Assembly: GCA_002401545.1 (NCBI GenBank)
Contig: NVTJ01000003.1
Coordinates: forward strand, 21,990-50,878
Reading direction: 5' to 3'
Length of the DNA stretch: 28,889 bases
Source of the DNA: Alphaproteobacteria bacterium
Lineage (GTDB): Bacteria; Pseudomonadota; Alphaproteobacteria; Sphingomonadales; Emcibacteraceae
Made by a program: the position numbers and the translations under genes
The notes under the pieces: generated by a model
Seen by the model: only the letters and a program-made list of their open reading frames with translations
Database searches by the model: none
Told to the model about the DNA's origin: nothing
Shown here: positions 21,867 to 28,889 of the stretch, in pieces
Numbering within the stretch: position 1 is the stretch's first letter
How the letters are laid out: each line of letters opens with the position of its first letter

Positions 21867-24523
21867 AGCAGACTTTTTGACACAATCTCATAGGTGTTTT
21901 CAGACAGATTGGGCAGGTTTAAAATTCGCTCCAAGGTAGCCTTTATAAGATTTTGACGGGCTTGATCATAGTATTTCCACCGACCCAAAGGCTGTACCAG
22001 ACGAGACGCTATCTGCGGATTTATCGGATCGAGTTTTTTGATCATATCACCCAAAAACGCATAACCCCGGCCCGACTTTTCGTGGAAACAGGTTAAGTTC
22101 AGGCCACAGAATGGGCCAACCACCGACCGCACCCGGTTCGGGGTTGCCAGATCAAAATCCTTATGCAAAATCAATTCCCGCACCCTGTCCTGTGTCTCAG
22201 GTCTGGCGGCGGAACTTTGCACCGCAAACCATTTATCCAGCACCAGATCATCATGGTGCCATTTATCATAAAAATGCTGGATGGCATCTTCCCGCTCGGT
22301 AAATTTGCTGTTGACCATGCAGGATAAGGCTGCAATCTCATCGGTCATATTATCCGCCGCATCAAATTGTTCCCGGCATTGGTCAAAAACCTCCCGGTCA
22401 TCCAATTTCATCAAGTAAGACAGGGACAGGTTTTTCAGCCGCCGATCCGCCGCCGCATCCTGTGTGAAAGCATACGGCTTGCCCGTCTTGCAGGCATGGT
22501 ACGCCGCCCTGAACTGATCACTATGCTCTTCTGCCAGAGTACGGCTGACAAAATCCCGCGCCTGATGTATGGCATCCACTGCCACAGGTGAGCGATATTG
22601 CCCCAGAATGGCTTCGCTCGGCAGGCTCAGCACCTCCGCTTTAAAAGAATTGTCCAGATCAGGATCGGCAAGAACCCGCCCCATCGCGGCGGAAAATTCT
22701 TTATCAAGGGACAATTCCCTATGCGCAGCAATATCATCCACCAGCGCCATAATAATACTGGTCGCAATATTCTGTCCCGCTTCCCAACGGTTAAAACTGT
22801 CACTGTCATGGGCGAGCAGAAACAGGCGGTCAGCACGACTGAGGTCGCTTTTCACTTTCACAGGAGCCGAAAAACCCCGCAGGACAGACGGCACGACTTT
22901 GTCCTTAACCCCAACAAACGTGAAGCTCTGCTCCGCCTCTGCCAGGTCTAGCATTCGCGTGCCATTGTTATCCATAGGGGCATTTTCGCCGTCAAGCTGA
23001 AGGGGAATATCTTTCCCGTCCGGTCCTATCAGTCCAACGCTCATGGGAATATGCATGGGCTTTTTATTCTTTTGACCCGCTGTATCGGGAATAGACTGGC
23101 TGAAAGACAGTGTTAAGCTCTCAGCATCGCTGTCATAGCTGTGCGATGTAGTAACTTCAGGCGTCCCTGCCTGAGAATACCACAGGCGAAAATGGGCGAG
23201 GTCCACGCCGGAGGCATCCTCCATGGCCGCCACAAAATCATCACAGGTCACCGCCTGCCCGTCATGACGTATGAAATAGAGATCCATACCTTTACGGTAT
23301 TTTTCCGCCCCCAGCAGGGTATGGATCATGCGGATCACCTCGGCACCTTTTTCATAAACCGTCACCGTATAGAAATTATTGATTTCCATATAGCTGTCCG
23401 GGCGCACGGAATGGGCCATGGGGCCACTGTCCTCGGCAAACTGATGCTGGCGCAGGATACGCACATCTTCAATACGCTTGACCGCCCGTGATCCCATATC
23501 AGCAGAAAATTCCTGATCCCGGAATACGGTCAGACCCTCTTTCAGGGAAAGCTGAAACCAGTCCCTGCAGGTCACACGGTTGCCGGTCCAGTTATGGAAA
23601 TATTCATGGGCAACCACGGCTTCCACGGCGGCAAAATCGGCATCCGTCGCCGTTTCGGGCTTGGCCAGAACACATTTGGTATTGAAGATATTAAGGCTTT
23701 TATTTTCCATGGCCCCCATGTTGAAATGACTGACCGCAACGATATTGAATATCTCAAGGTCATATTCCAGTCCGTAAACCTGCTCATCCCAGAGAAAGGC
23801 CTTTTTCAGACTTTCCATGGCGTGCGGGCATTTATCCAGATCAGCCTGATCAACGAATATACGCAGCGTTACCTGAGCGCCGGACCGGGTGGTGAACTGG
23901 TCTTCCAGACATTCCAGATCACCGGCGACCAGCGCAAACAGATAACTTGGTTTTGGGTATGGATCATCCCAGACCGCAAAATGCCGGCCTTCTGACAGGT
24001 CACCCTCATCAGTTTTATTGCCATTGGACAGTAATATGGGAAAGGCGGCTTTATCGGCCTCTATGCGTACCCGGTAAATGGCCATGATATTCGGCTGATC
24101 AAGGAAATAGGTGATCCGGCGAAAGCCTTCGGCCTCACATTGGGTGCAATACATGCCTTTGGAAATATACAGCCCTTCCAACGCCGTATTGCGGCCCGGA
24201 TCAATGTCATTTTCAATGACAAGCTCAAACTGACCCGGAACCTGATTAATTATCAGATAATGATCAGAAACTTGATAGCGGTCTTTGGATAATTCAATCC
24301 CGTCTATGGTAATAGATTTCAGGGTCATATTATGACCGGCGAGCTTTAATGGCGCATGTCCCGCTATCGCACGTTTGACAGCCAACTTCGCCGTGACATG
24401 GGTCACGCCATCATGCAGATCAAAGTCAAGATCAACGCGTTCAATCTGGAAATCCGGTGTTTTATAATCTTTCAGATATTTCGTCAGGGGAAGAGTATGG
24501 TCTGCAATACGCGCATCAGACAT
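21863..24523 (-). CDS. pepN: Aminopeptidase N (M1 family zinc metallopeptidase)
   Basis: An 886-residue cytoplasmic exopeptidase that removes N-terminal residues from peptides, completing protein turnover after ATP-dependent proteases. It shows the exopeptidase motif GAMENKSLNIF (270-280) and the zinc site HEYFHNW with His306, Glu307 and His310, with the third ligand Glu329 at the canonical HEXXH-X18-E spacing. The length and C-terminal helical region fit the E. coli PepN type rather than the eukaryotic type. AAGGA lies about 11 bases before the ATG. The start follows the stop of the LuxO-like regulator by one base (TAACATG), so the two are translationally coupled. The 3' end overlaps nfrA by 4 bases. 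Confidence 0.96.
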   Translation of the reverse strand: MSDARIADHTLPLTKYLKDYKTPDFQIERVDLDFDLHDGVTHVTAKLAVKRAIAGHAPLKLAGHNMTLKSITIDGIELSKDRYQVSDHYLIINQVPGQFELVIENDIDPGRNTALEGLYISKGMYCTQCEAEGFRRITYFLDQPNIMAIYRVRIEADKAAFPILLSNGNKTDEGDLSEGRHFAVWDDPYPKPSYLFALVAGDLECLEDQFTTRSGAQVTLRIFVDQADLDKCPHAMESLKKAFLWDEQVYGLEYDLEIFNIVAVSHFNMGAMENKSLNIFNTKCVLAKPETATDADFAAVEAVVAHEYFHNWTGNRVTCRDWFQLSLKEGLTVFRDQEFSADMGSRAVKRIEDVRILRQHQFAEDSGPMAHSVRPDSYMEINNFYTVTVYEKGAEVIRMIHTLLGAEKYRKGMDLYFIRHDGQAVTCDDFVAAMEDASGVDLAHFRLWYSQAGTPEVTTSHSYDSDAESLTLSFSQSIPDTAGQKNKKPMHIPMSVGLIGPDGKDIPLQLDGENAPMDNNGTRMLDLAEAEQSFTFVGVKDKVVPSVLRGFSAPVKVKSDLSRADRLFLLAHDSDSFNRWEAGQNIATSIIMALVDDIAAHRELSLDKEFSAAMGRVLADPDLDNSFKAEVLSLPSEAILGQYRSPVAVDAIHQARDFVSRTLAEEHSDQFRAAYHACKTGKPYAFTQDAAADRRLKNLSLSYLMKLDDREVFDQCREQFDAADNMTDEIAALSCMVNSKFTEREDAIQHFYDKWHHDDLVLDKWFAVQSSAARPETQDRVRELILHKDFDLATPNRVRSVVGPFCGLNLTCFHEKSGRGYAFLGDMIKKLDPINPQIASRLVQPLGRWKYYDQARQNLIKATLERILNLPNLSENTYEIVSKSLL

Positions 24524-24524
24524 G

Positions 24525-25913
24525 TTATTTCAAGTCCTTTTCTTCTTTTGGCCAGGATTTCAATTTTCGGTAAATCGTTGACGGATTAATGCCCAGATAG
24601 GCCGCCGCACGGGAAATATTGCCCTCGCATATTTCTATGGCTTCCTCGATCACCTGTTTTTCTGTTTGCCACAGGGGGCGGATAGCCCCGATGTCCGGTT
24701 TTTTATCCACAATTATTTTTATGTTATTATGGTCATCATCATCAACAAGGCTGTCCAGGAAATCCCTTGGCAGCATATCTATTTCCACCTGCTCGCCCTC
24801 ATTAAGCACAACAACATTGCGAATGATATTCTGCAACTGTCTGATATTTCCGGGCCAGGCATGTCGCAGAATGACATCCTCTACCTGTGGTGAATAATTT
24901 TTGAAACTTTTATTCTCTTCCTCGGAAAATTTCCTCAGGAAGTTCAGAGCTATATCCAGTTTATCCCGCCCCCGTTCCCGTAAATAAGGCAATTTAAGCG
25001 GAATGACATTCAAACGATAATATAAATCCTCCCGAAACCGTCCCTCTTTAACCATTTTCAACGGATCACGGTTTGTGGCACAGATATAGCGGATATCAAC
25101 TTTACAGGTTTTGGCGCTACCCACCCGCTGGTAAGTGCCGAATTGGATCAGCCGGAGTAATTTTGACTGCAGGTTAATATCCATTTCCGCAATTTCATCC
25201 AGAAACAATGTGCTGCCATCCGCTCTTTCCGCAGCCCCCTGCCGGTCCGCAATTGCCCCGGTGAAGGCCCCCTTCACATGGCCGAATATCTCGCTTTCCA
25301 TCAGGTCTTTTGGAATGGCGCTACAGTTTAAAATCACCATCTCCCGATGTCCACGCGTACTTATATTATGTATCGCCTGGGCGCAAAGCTCCTTGCCGGT
25401 GCCACTTTCCCCGGTAATAAAAACCGTGGCCGAACTTGACGCAACATTTTCAATGGTATCGTAAACCGTCTGCATGACTTGCGAACTGCCCAGCATACCG
25501 TGATATTCAGTGATGCCTAATTGGCTCTTGTAGCTATCGACCATCTGACGCAAATACATGCGTTCCATGGCATTGCGAACCGTCAGGACCAGACGGCCCT
25601 GATCAAACGGTTTTTGAAGATACTCAAAAGCACCCAGACGCATCGCCTCGACCACACGTGATACGGCCCCATAGCCGGTAATAATAATAACGCTGCATTT
25701 CAAGCCCCTGTCTGAAACATATTTCAGAATATCCATACCGTCCACATCAGGCAGATTCATATCCAGCAATATAATATCGGGGGTGTGGTCTGACAAATAT
25801 GAAAAAGCTTCATCACCGGTTGTTACAGGAATAATTTCAGCATTTTCCTCCTGCAGATATTCCACATATATTTCAGCCAGTGGCACGGTATCTTCGATGA
25901 GCAATATAGACAT
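24525..25913 (-). CDS. Sigma-54-dependent response regulator, LuxO-like (NtrC family)
   Basis: A 462-residue transcription activator with three domains. The receiver (1-120) has phospho-acceptor Asp51 in DIILLDMNLPDVDG. The AAA+ domain has Walker A GESGTGKELCAQAIH, the sigma-54 contact loop GAFTGA and the sensor/arginine region FREDLYYRLNVIPL. The Fis-type helix-turn-helix is GNISRAAAYLGINPSTIYRKLK. The AAA+ region is very like Vibrio LuxO (IPKDLMESEIFGHVKGAFTGA, ATNRDP, RQLQNIIRNVVVLN). The ATG at 25913 is chosen over the upstream in-frame ATG at 25970 because MSILLIEDT begins the receiver fold. No histidine kinase or phosphotransferase lies next to it. It follows cpdR and is coupled to pepN. 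Target promoters are unknown; I found no convincing -24/-12 site in the window. Confidence 0.92.
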   Translation of the reverse strand: MSILLIEDTVPLAEIYVEYLQEENAEIIPVTTGDEAFSYLSDHTPDIILLDMNLPDVDGMDILKYVSDRGLKCSVIIITGYGAVSRVVEAMRLGAFEYLQKPFDQGRLVLTVRNAMERMYLRQMVDSYKSQLGITEYHGMLGSSQVMQTVYDTIENVASSSATVFITGESGTGKELCAQAIHNISTRGHREMVILNCSAIPKDLMESEIFGHVKGAFTGAIADRQGAAERADGSTLFLDEIAEMDINLQSKLLRLIQFGTYQRVGSAKTCKVDIRYICATNRDPLKMVKEGRFREDLYYRLNVIPLKLPYLRERGRDKLDIALNFLRKFSEEENKSFKNYSPQVEDVILRHAWPGNIRQLQNIIRNVVVLNEGEQVEIDMLPRDFLDSLVDDDDHNNIKIIVDKKPDIGAIRPLWQTEKQVIEEAIEICEGNISRAAAYLGINPSTIYRKLKSWPKEEKDLK

Positions 25914-25981
25914 TTTATTCACAGCATGACGCCTCACGGATTTAAAGAAACAAACGCAACCGGAATACAATCGTCAGATTC

Positions 25982-26347
25982 TTATACAACCTCACTGAAT
26001 AGCCTGTCTACCTCATCAACCATATCTTTGAGATGAAAGGGTTTTTGCAAAACTTTGGAATTTGCCGGACGATCTTTCGCCTTATCCATGGCAACAGCGG
26101 CAAATCCGGTAATGAACACGACATGTAACCGGGGCTGCATTTTTGTCGCCCGGCGGGCCAGTTCAATACCATCCATCCCCGGCATCACAATATCCGTCAG
26201 CAGCAAATCAAACCCGCCACCGGCAAGCAGAGGCAGCGCATCCGTTCCCGAGCTTACAGATACAACCTGATAACCCGCTTTTTCAAGAGATCTGGTTAAA
26301 AAACCTCTCATCATATCATCATCTTCAGCTAGCAAAATACGCGGCAC
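25982..26347 (-). CDS. cpdR: CpdR-like single-domain response regulator
   Basis: A 121-residue stand-alone receiver. In Caulobacter, unphosphorylated CpdR docks on ClpX and primes ClpXP for substrates such as PdeA, linking the CckA-ChpT phosphorelay to cell-cycle proteolysis. The sequence has the CpdR hallmarks: PRILLAEDDDMMRGFL, LLLTDIVMPGMDGIELARRAT with phospho-acceptor Asp52, HVVFITGFAAVAM, and KVLQKPFHLKDMVDEV at the C-terminus. The GTG at 26347 is preferred because family members start at (M/V)xRILLAEDD and AGGG precedes it; an ATG at 26374 would add nine residues. Only 68 bases separate it from the downstream regulator gene, suggesting one operon. The divergent N-formylglutamate amidohydrolase gene is a frequent alphaproteobacterial neighbour as I recall. 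Confidence 0.88.
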   Translation of the reverse strand: MPRILLAEDDDMMRGFLTRSLEKAGYQVVSVSSGTDALPLLAGGGFDLLLTDIVMPGMDGIELARRATKMQPRLHVVFITGFAAVAMDKAKDRPANSKVLQKPFHLKDMVDEVDRLFSEVV

Positions 26348-26376
26348 AGCCCATACCCTATGTAACATGTCCATTC

Positions 26377-26392
26377 CAGGGCTCTTGCCCTG
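26377..26392. other. Small GC-rich hairpin in the cpdR leader
   Basis: CAGGGC (26377-26382) and GCCCTG (26387-26392) form a perfect 6-bp stem with a TCTT tetraloop. It lies about 30 bases upstream of the preferred cpdR GTG start. If the ATG at 26374 were used, the hairpin would touch the start codon, which argues slightly for the GTG. It has no T-run on the minus strand and no plus-strand gene ends here, so it is not a convincing terminator. Confidence 0.35.
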
Positions 26393-26507
26393 TGTTATAT
26401 TTTTAATAACGCACCAAGTATAAACAATTCAATAAATAATTAATATATTTTCTTTTTCCCGACATTTATTACGCTAAACTAATATTTTATCCACCAGACA
26501 TATAGAT

Positions 26508-27365
26508 ATGATGCAGCCCTATTCAATATTCCCGCCAAAGAGCAAGCCCAATGGCATTGTCTTTAACAGCCCCCATAGCGGCACCTGTCTGCCAGAAGAA
26601 TTTCTGCAGCAAATTTCCATCGACCCCGTCCTGCTCCATTATTCGGGCGATGTTCTGGTTGACCGGCTGATCAGGAATACGCCTCTTTTCGGGGCGACCG
26701 TTTTCGTCAACAACTATTCCCGTACCTATGTGGATACCAACCGTTCCTGCCATGAAATAGATCCTGAAATGTTCCATATCCCAGATCAGAAAAACACTTT
26801 CGAAAGAACCGGCAAGGTTAGATTGGGCTTTGGAATTTTTTCCCGGAAATCCTATCAGGGGCAAGAGATTTACCGGGACAAGCTACCCGGTGCAGAAATC
26901 AATCACAGGCTGGATATGATTTATCGCCCGGTTCACCACGCTTTGGGCAACCTGCTTGATCAATGTCACCAAAGTCATGGTTTTTATCTCCTGCTCGATT
27001 GCCATTCCATGCCATCTTACGAATTCGTCAATTCCGGACTTTCAAACACACAACAGCCGGACCTCATCATTGGAAATTGTTTTAATGGCAGTTGCCGCGA
27101 AAGGGTGACACAGCTTGTAGCAAATTATTTCACAAATCATGGCCTGAAAGTCACTTATAACATCCCCTATGCCGGTGGCTTCAATACCCAGACCTATGGC
27201 CAGCCGGCAGACAATCGAAACGCGCTGCAGCTTGAGTTCAGCCGCGCCTTGTATATGGATGAGAAAACCCTGAAACCTCACGAAGGATTTTCACCCTTAC
27301 AATCCCTTCTAACCGGACTTAGTGAGAATCTAGCCGGATTTTTTTCTTCTGAAAATAGCCTTTAG
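26508..27365 (+). CDS. N-formylglutamate amidohydrolase family protein
   Basis: A 285-residue cytoplasmic metallohydrolase of the HutG/FGase family, which in histidine degradation converts N-formylglutamate to glutamate and formate. Conserved blocks are visible: FNSPHSGTCLPEEF (19-32), VNNYSRTYVDTNRS (67-79), LLLDCHSMPS (160-169) and NALQLEFSRALY near the C-terminus, with the His, Asp and Glu residues expected to bind the metal. No other hut genes are present, so a role in histidine breakdown is not shown. The position divergent from cpdR is typical of alphaproteobacteria and the true substrate there is not established. Two ATG codons are adjacent at the start; no strong Shine-Dalgarno sequence is seen. 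The end overlaps murJ by 36 bases. Confidence 0.86.
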   Translation: MMQPYSIFPPKSKPNGIVFNSPHSGTCLPEEFLQQISIDPVLLHYSGDVLVDRLIRNTPLFGATVFVNNYSRTYVDTNRSCHEIDPEMFHIPDQKNTFERTGKVRLGFGIFSRKSYQGQEIYRDKLPGAEINHRLDMIYRPVHHALGNLLDQCHQSHGFYLLLDCHSMPSYEFVNSGLSNTQQPDLIIGNCFNGSCRERVTQLVANYFTNHGLKVTYNIPYAGGFNTQTYGQPADNRNALQLEFSRALYMDEKTLKPHEGFSPLQSLLTGLSENLAGFFSSENSL

Positions 27366-28883
27366 GTCCTGTATTTTCATGGCTCCCGTGATAAATATCA
27401 TCAACAGGTAACTGCCAATCCCGGCGAATATCACAATCAGAAGACCTGAGACTTTTACCGCCATATTGCCGCTCATCATGTCGCTTATCTGACCGGAAGT
27501 CAGCCATATGACCACCGCCATAATCCCGCTGGCCAGCAGGTATTTTGCAACGCGTATAAGAACCTTGCTATCAAAGCTGAAATGCCCCCGCCGCACCAGT
27601 CCACCGGACAACATAGCCACATTAAGCCACGCCGATATGGCCGTCGCCATCGCCAGCCCCACATGGGCAAAATACTGCATCAGGATCAAATTCAAGGTCA
27701 TATTCACAGCAAGGGCAACCATGGCAAATTTCACCGGCGTTCTGGTATCTTTGCGGGCAAAATAACCCGGACTGAATACTTTCGCCAATACATAAGCCGG
27801 AAGTCCCGCCGCATAGGCCATCAGCGCATAAGCCGTCTGCCAACTGTCATCGGCTGTAAAGGCGCCGCGCTCAAACAAAACATGAATGAGCTGATGGGGC
27901 ACAATCATAAAGGCAACCGCTGCCGGAATGGTCAGGAACAGCCCAAGCTCAATGGCCCGGTTTTGATTATAGCTGACCTGTTCCTCGTCCCCTTCGGCAA
28001 TATTGCGCGCCAGCAGCGGCAGCAACACCGTGCCCAACGCCACCCCGATCACCCCGATGGGCAACTGGTTCAGCCTGTCGGCATAAAACAGAAATGAAAT
28101 GGAACCGTCCGGCAGATGTGAGGCAATGATCATATCCAGCATCAGGTTGATCTGTATTACACCCGCACCCAAAGCCGCCGGCATCATAATAAGCAACATC
28201 TCTTTCACTTTGGGGGTCATGCGCGGCGGGACAATTCTGATTTTATAGCCAACGCGCCGACAGGCAAGATACAACCAGATCAACTGAATGATGCCCGCAA
28301 CAGATACCGCCAGAGCCAGAGAATGGGCGGGGGTATCAAATTGATCCGAGAAGAAAATCAGCGCCGAAATCATGCAGAGATTGAGGATGATCGGGGTGGC
28401 CGCCGTTGCCGAAAATTTACCCAGCGCATTAAGCACCCCCCCGAGCAGGGAAACCAGACTGATAAACAGAAGAAACGGAAAGGTAATACGGGTCAGGACA
28501 ACGGCCAGTTGAAACTTGGCCTCATCATCACTGAACCCCCCCGCCAGAATATAAATCACCCCCGGCGCGAATATCTCCATCACCGCCACCAGAATGAGAA
28601 GCACCACGATCAGGCTGGAAAAGGCTGTTTCGGCAAAGCTCAGCGCCTCCTCCCTGCCGCCTTGAGTAAGGGTCGCGGTGAATACGGGTACAAAAGAGGC
28701 GCTGAACGCCCCTTCGGCAAAAAGTCTGCGGAAAAAATTGGGCAGTTTCAGGGCGACAAAAAAACAATCAGCCACAATTCCCGCCCCCAGAATAGACGCC
28801 GACAAAATATCCCGGACAAACCCCAATATCCGGCTTATGAAGGTAAAGCTGCTAAAGACAGCGACCGCTTTCCCAAGTGACAT
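27330..28883 (-). CDS. murJ: Lipid II flippase MurJ
   Basis: A 517-residue polytopic inner-membrane protein of the MOP superfamily that flips lipid II to the periplasm for peptidoglycan synthesis. It appears complete. The start MSLGKAVAVFSSFTFISRILGFVRD and the LPNFFRRLFAEGAFSASFVPVF block match MurJ, including Arg18, Arg24, Asp39, Arg52 and Arg53, known from E. coli as essential or important. About 14 hydrophobic helices can be traced, and the C-terminus ends in the basic FRRKKSG. The ATG at 28883 is six bases from the window edge, so its promoter is not visible. The gene is convergent with the amidohydrolase gene and overlaps it by 36 bases. With uppP it is one of two lipid II cycle genes here, but they are far apart and not co-transcribed. 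Confidence 0.96.
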   Translation of the reverse strand: MSLGKAVAVFSSFTFISRILGFVRDILSASILGAGIVADCFFVALKLPNFFRRLFAEGAFSASFVPVFTATLTQGGREEALSFAETAFSSLIVVLLILVAVMEIFAPGVIYILAGGFSDDEAKFQLAVVLTRITFPFLLFISLVSLLGGVLNALGKFSATAATPIILNLCMISALIFFSDQFDTPAHSLALAVSVAGIIQLIWLYLACRRVGYKIRIVPPRMTPKVKEMLLIMMPAALGAGVIQINLMLDMIIASHLPDGSISFLFYADRLNQLPIGVIGVALGTVLLPLLARNIAEGDEEQVSYNQNRAIELGLFLTIPAAVAFMIVPHQLIHVLFERGAFTADDSWQTAYALMAYAAGLPAYVLAKVFSPGYFARKDTRTPVKFAMVALAVNMTLNLILMQYFAHVGLAMATAISAWLNVAMLSGGLVRRGHFSFDSKVLIRVAKYLLASGIMAVVIWLTSGQISDMMSGNMAVKVSGLLIVIFAGIGSYLLMIFITGAMKIQDLKAIFRRKKSG

Positions 28884-28889
28884 CAGTCG

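Noticed and set aside
25911..25970. Upstream ATG of the LuxO-like regulator adding 19 residues
   Set aside because: The added sequence is Cys/Phe-rich and unlike any receiver N-terminus; MSILLIEDT is the natural start.
26377..26392. Hairpin considered as a plus-strand terminator
   Set aside because: No plus-strand gene ends upstream; the nearest upstream genes are all on the minus strand.

Overview
The window looks like a chromosomal stretch of an alphaproteobacterium with roughly balanced base composition. The best lineage markers are a CpdR-type single-domain response regulator divergent from an N-formylglutamate amidohydrolase gene, an hpf-ptsN pair, and a PAS_5-type single PAS protein. 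A marine or free-living member of the Emcibacter/Kordiimonadales/Sneathiella part of the class is my guess, not something the sequence proves. No tRNA, rRNA, CRISPR array, insertion sequence or prophage gene was seen. The largest gaps are about 250 bases (3568-3814) and 235 bases (16548-16782), so no stretch over 300 bases lacks a gene.

Layout. (1) 1-900: the 3' part of hpf (ribosome hibernation) and ptsN, closed by a bidirectional terminator. (2) 908-4819: a minus-strand operon of a ParA ATPase, a ribbon-helix-helix protein and a TPR/SPOR lipoprotein, divergent from a Sel1-repeat/SPOR periplasmic protein; this looks like a ParA-based positioning module with two peptidoglycan-binding SPOR partners. 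(3) 4776-11171: a pabB-pabC fusion gene and apbE on the minus strand, divergent from an outer-membrane porin, an FMN-binding flavinylation target, a PepSY membrane protein and uppP. The divergent promoter region carries a Fur-like palindrome, so I read apbE-porin-FMN_bind-PepSY as an iron-responsive extracytoplasmic flavin electron-transfer module. (4) 11172-16547, all minus strand: a catabolic operon of an acyl-CoA dehydrogenase, an alpha-methylacyl-CoA racemase and a true penicillin G acylase homologue, followed by a PAS_5 protein with a perfect 16-bp palindrome before its TTG start. (5) 16783-21866, plus strand: a surface protein with a PPVDD x6 linker, a PKD-like domain and a PEP-CTERM-like (SAP variant) C-terminus, then a compact nfrB-nfrA pair. 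The NfrB glycosyltransferase ends in a textbook two-motif MshEN cyclic-di-GMP-binding domain, pointing to a c-di-GMP-controlled exopolysaccharide. (6) 21863-26347, minus strand: cpdR, a LuxO-like sigma-54 response regulator and pepN in one operon. (7) 26508-28883: hutG-like amidohydrolase and, convergent with it, murJ.

Genome organisation is tight. Four convergent gene pairs overlap or abut at their 3' ends (4776-4819, 11171/11172, 21863-21866, 27330-27365) with no room for a separate terminator. The parts most worth following up are the c-di-GMP NfrAB/sorted surface protein region, the flavinylation module with its Fur-like site, the penicillin acylase operon, and the ParA-RHH-SPOR cluster.
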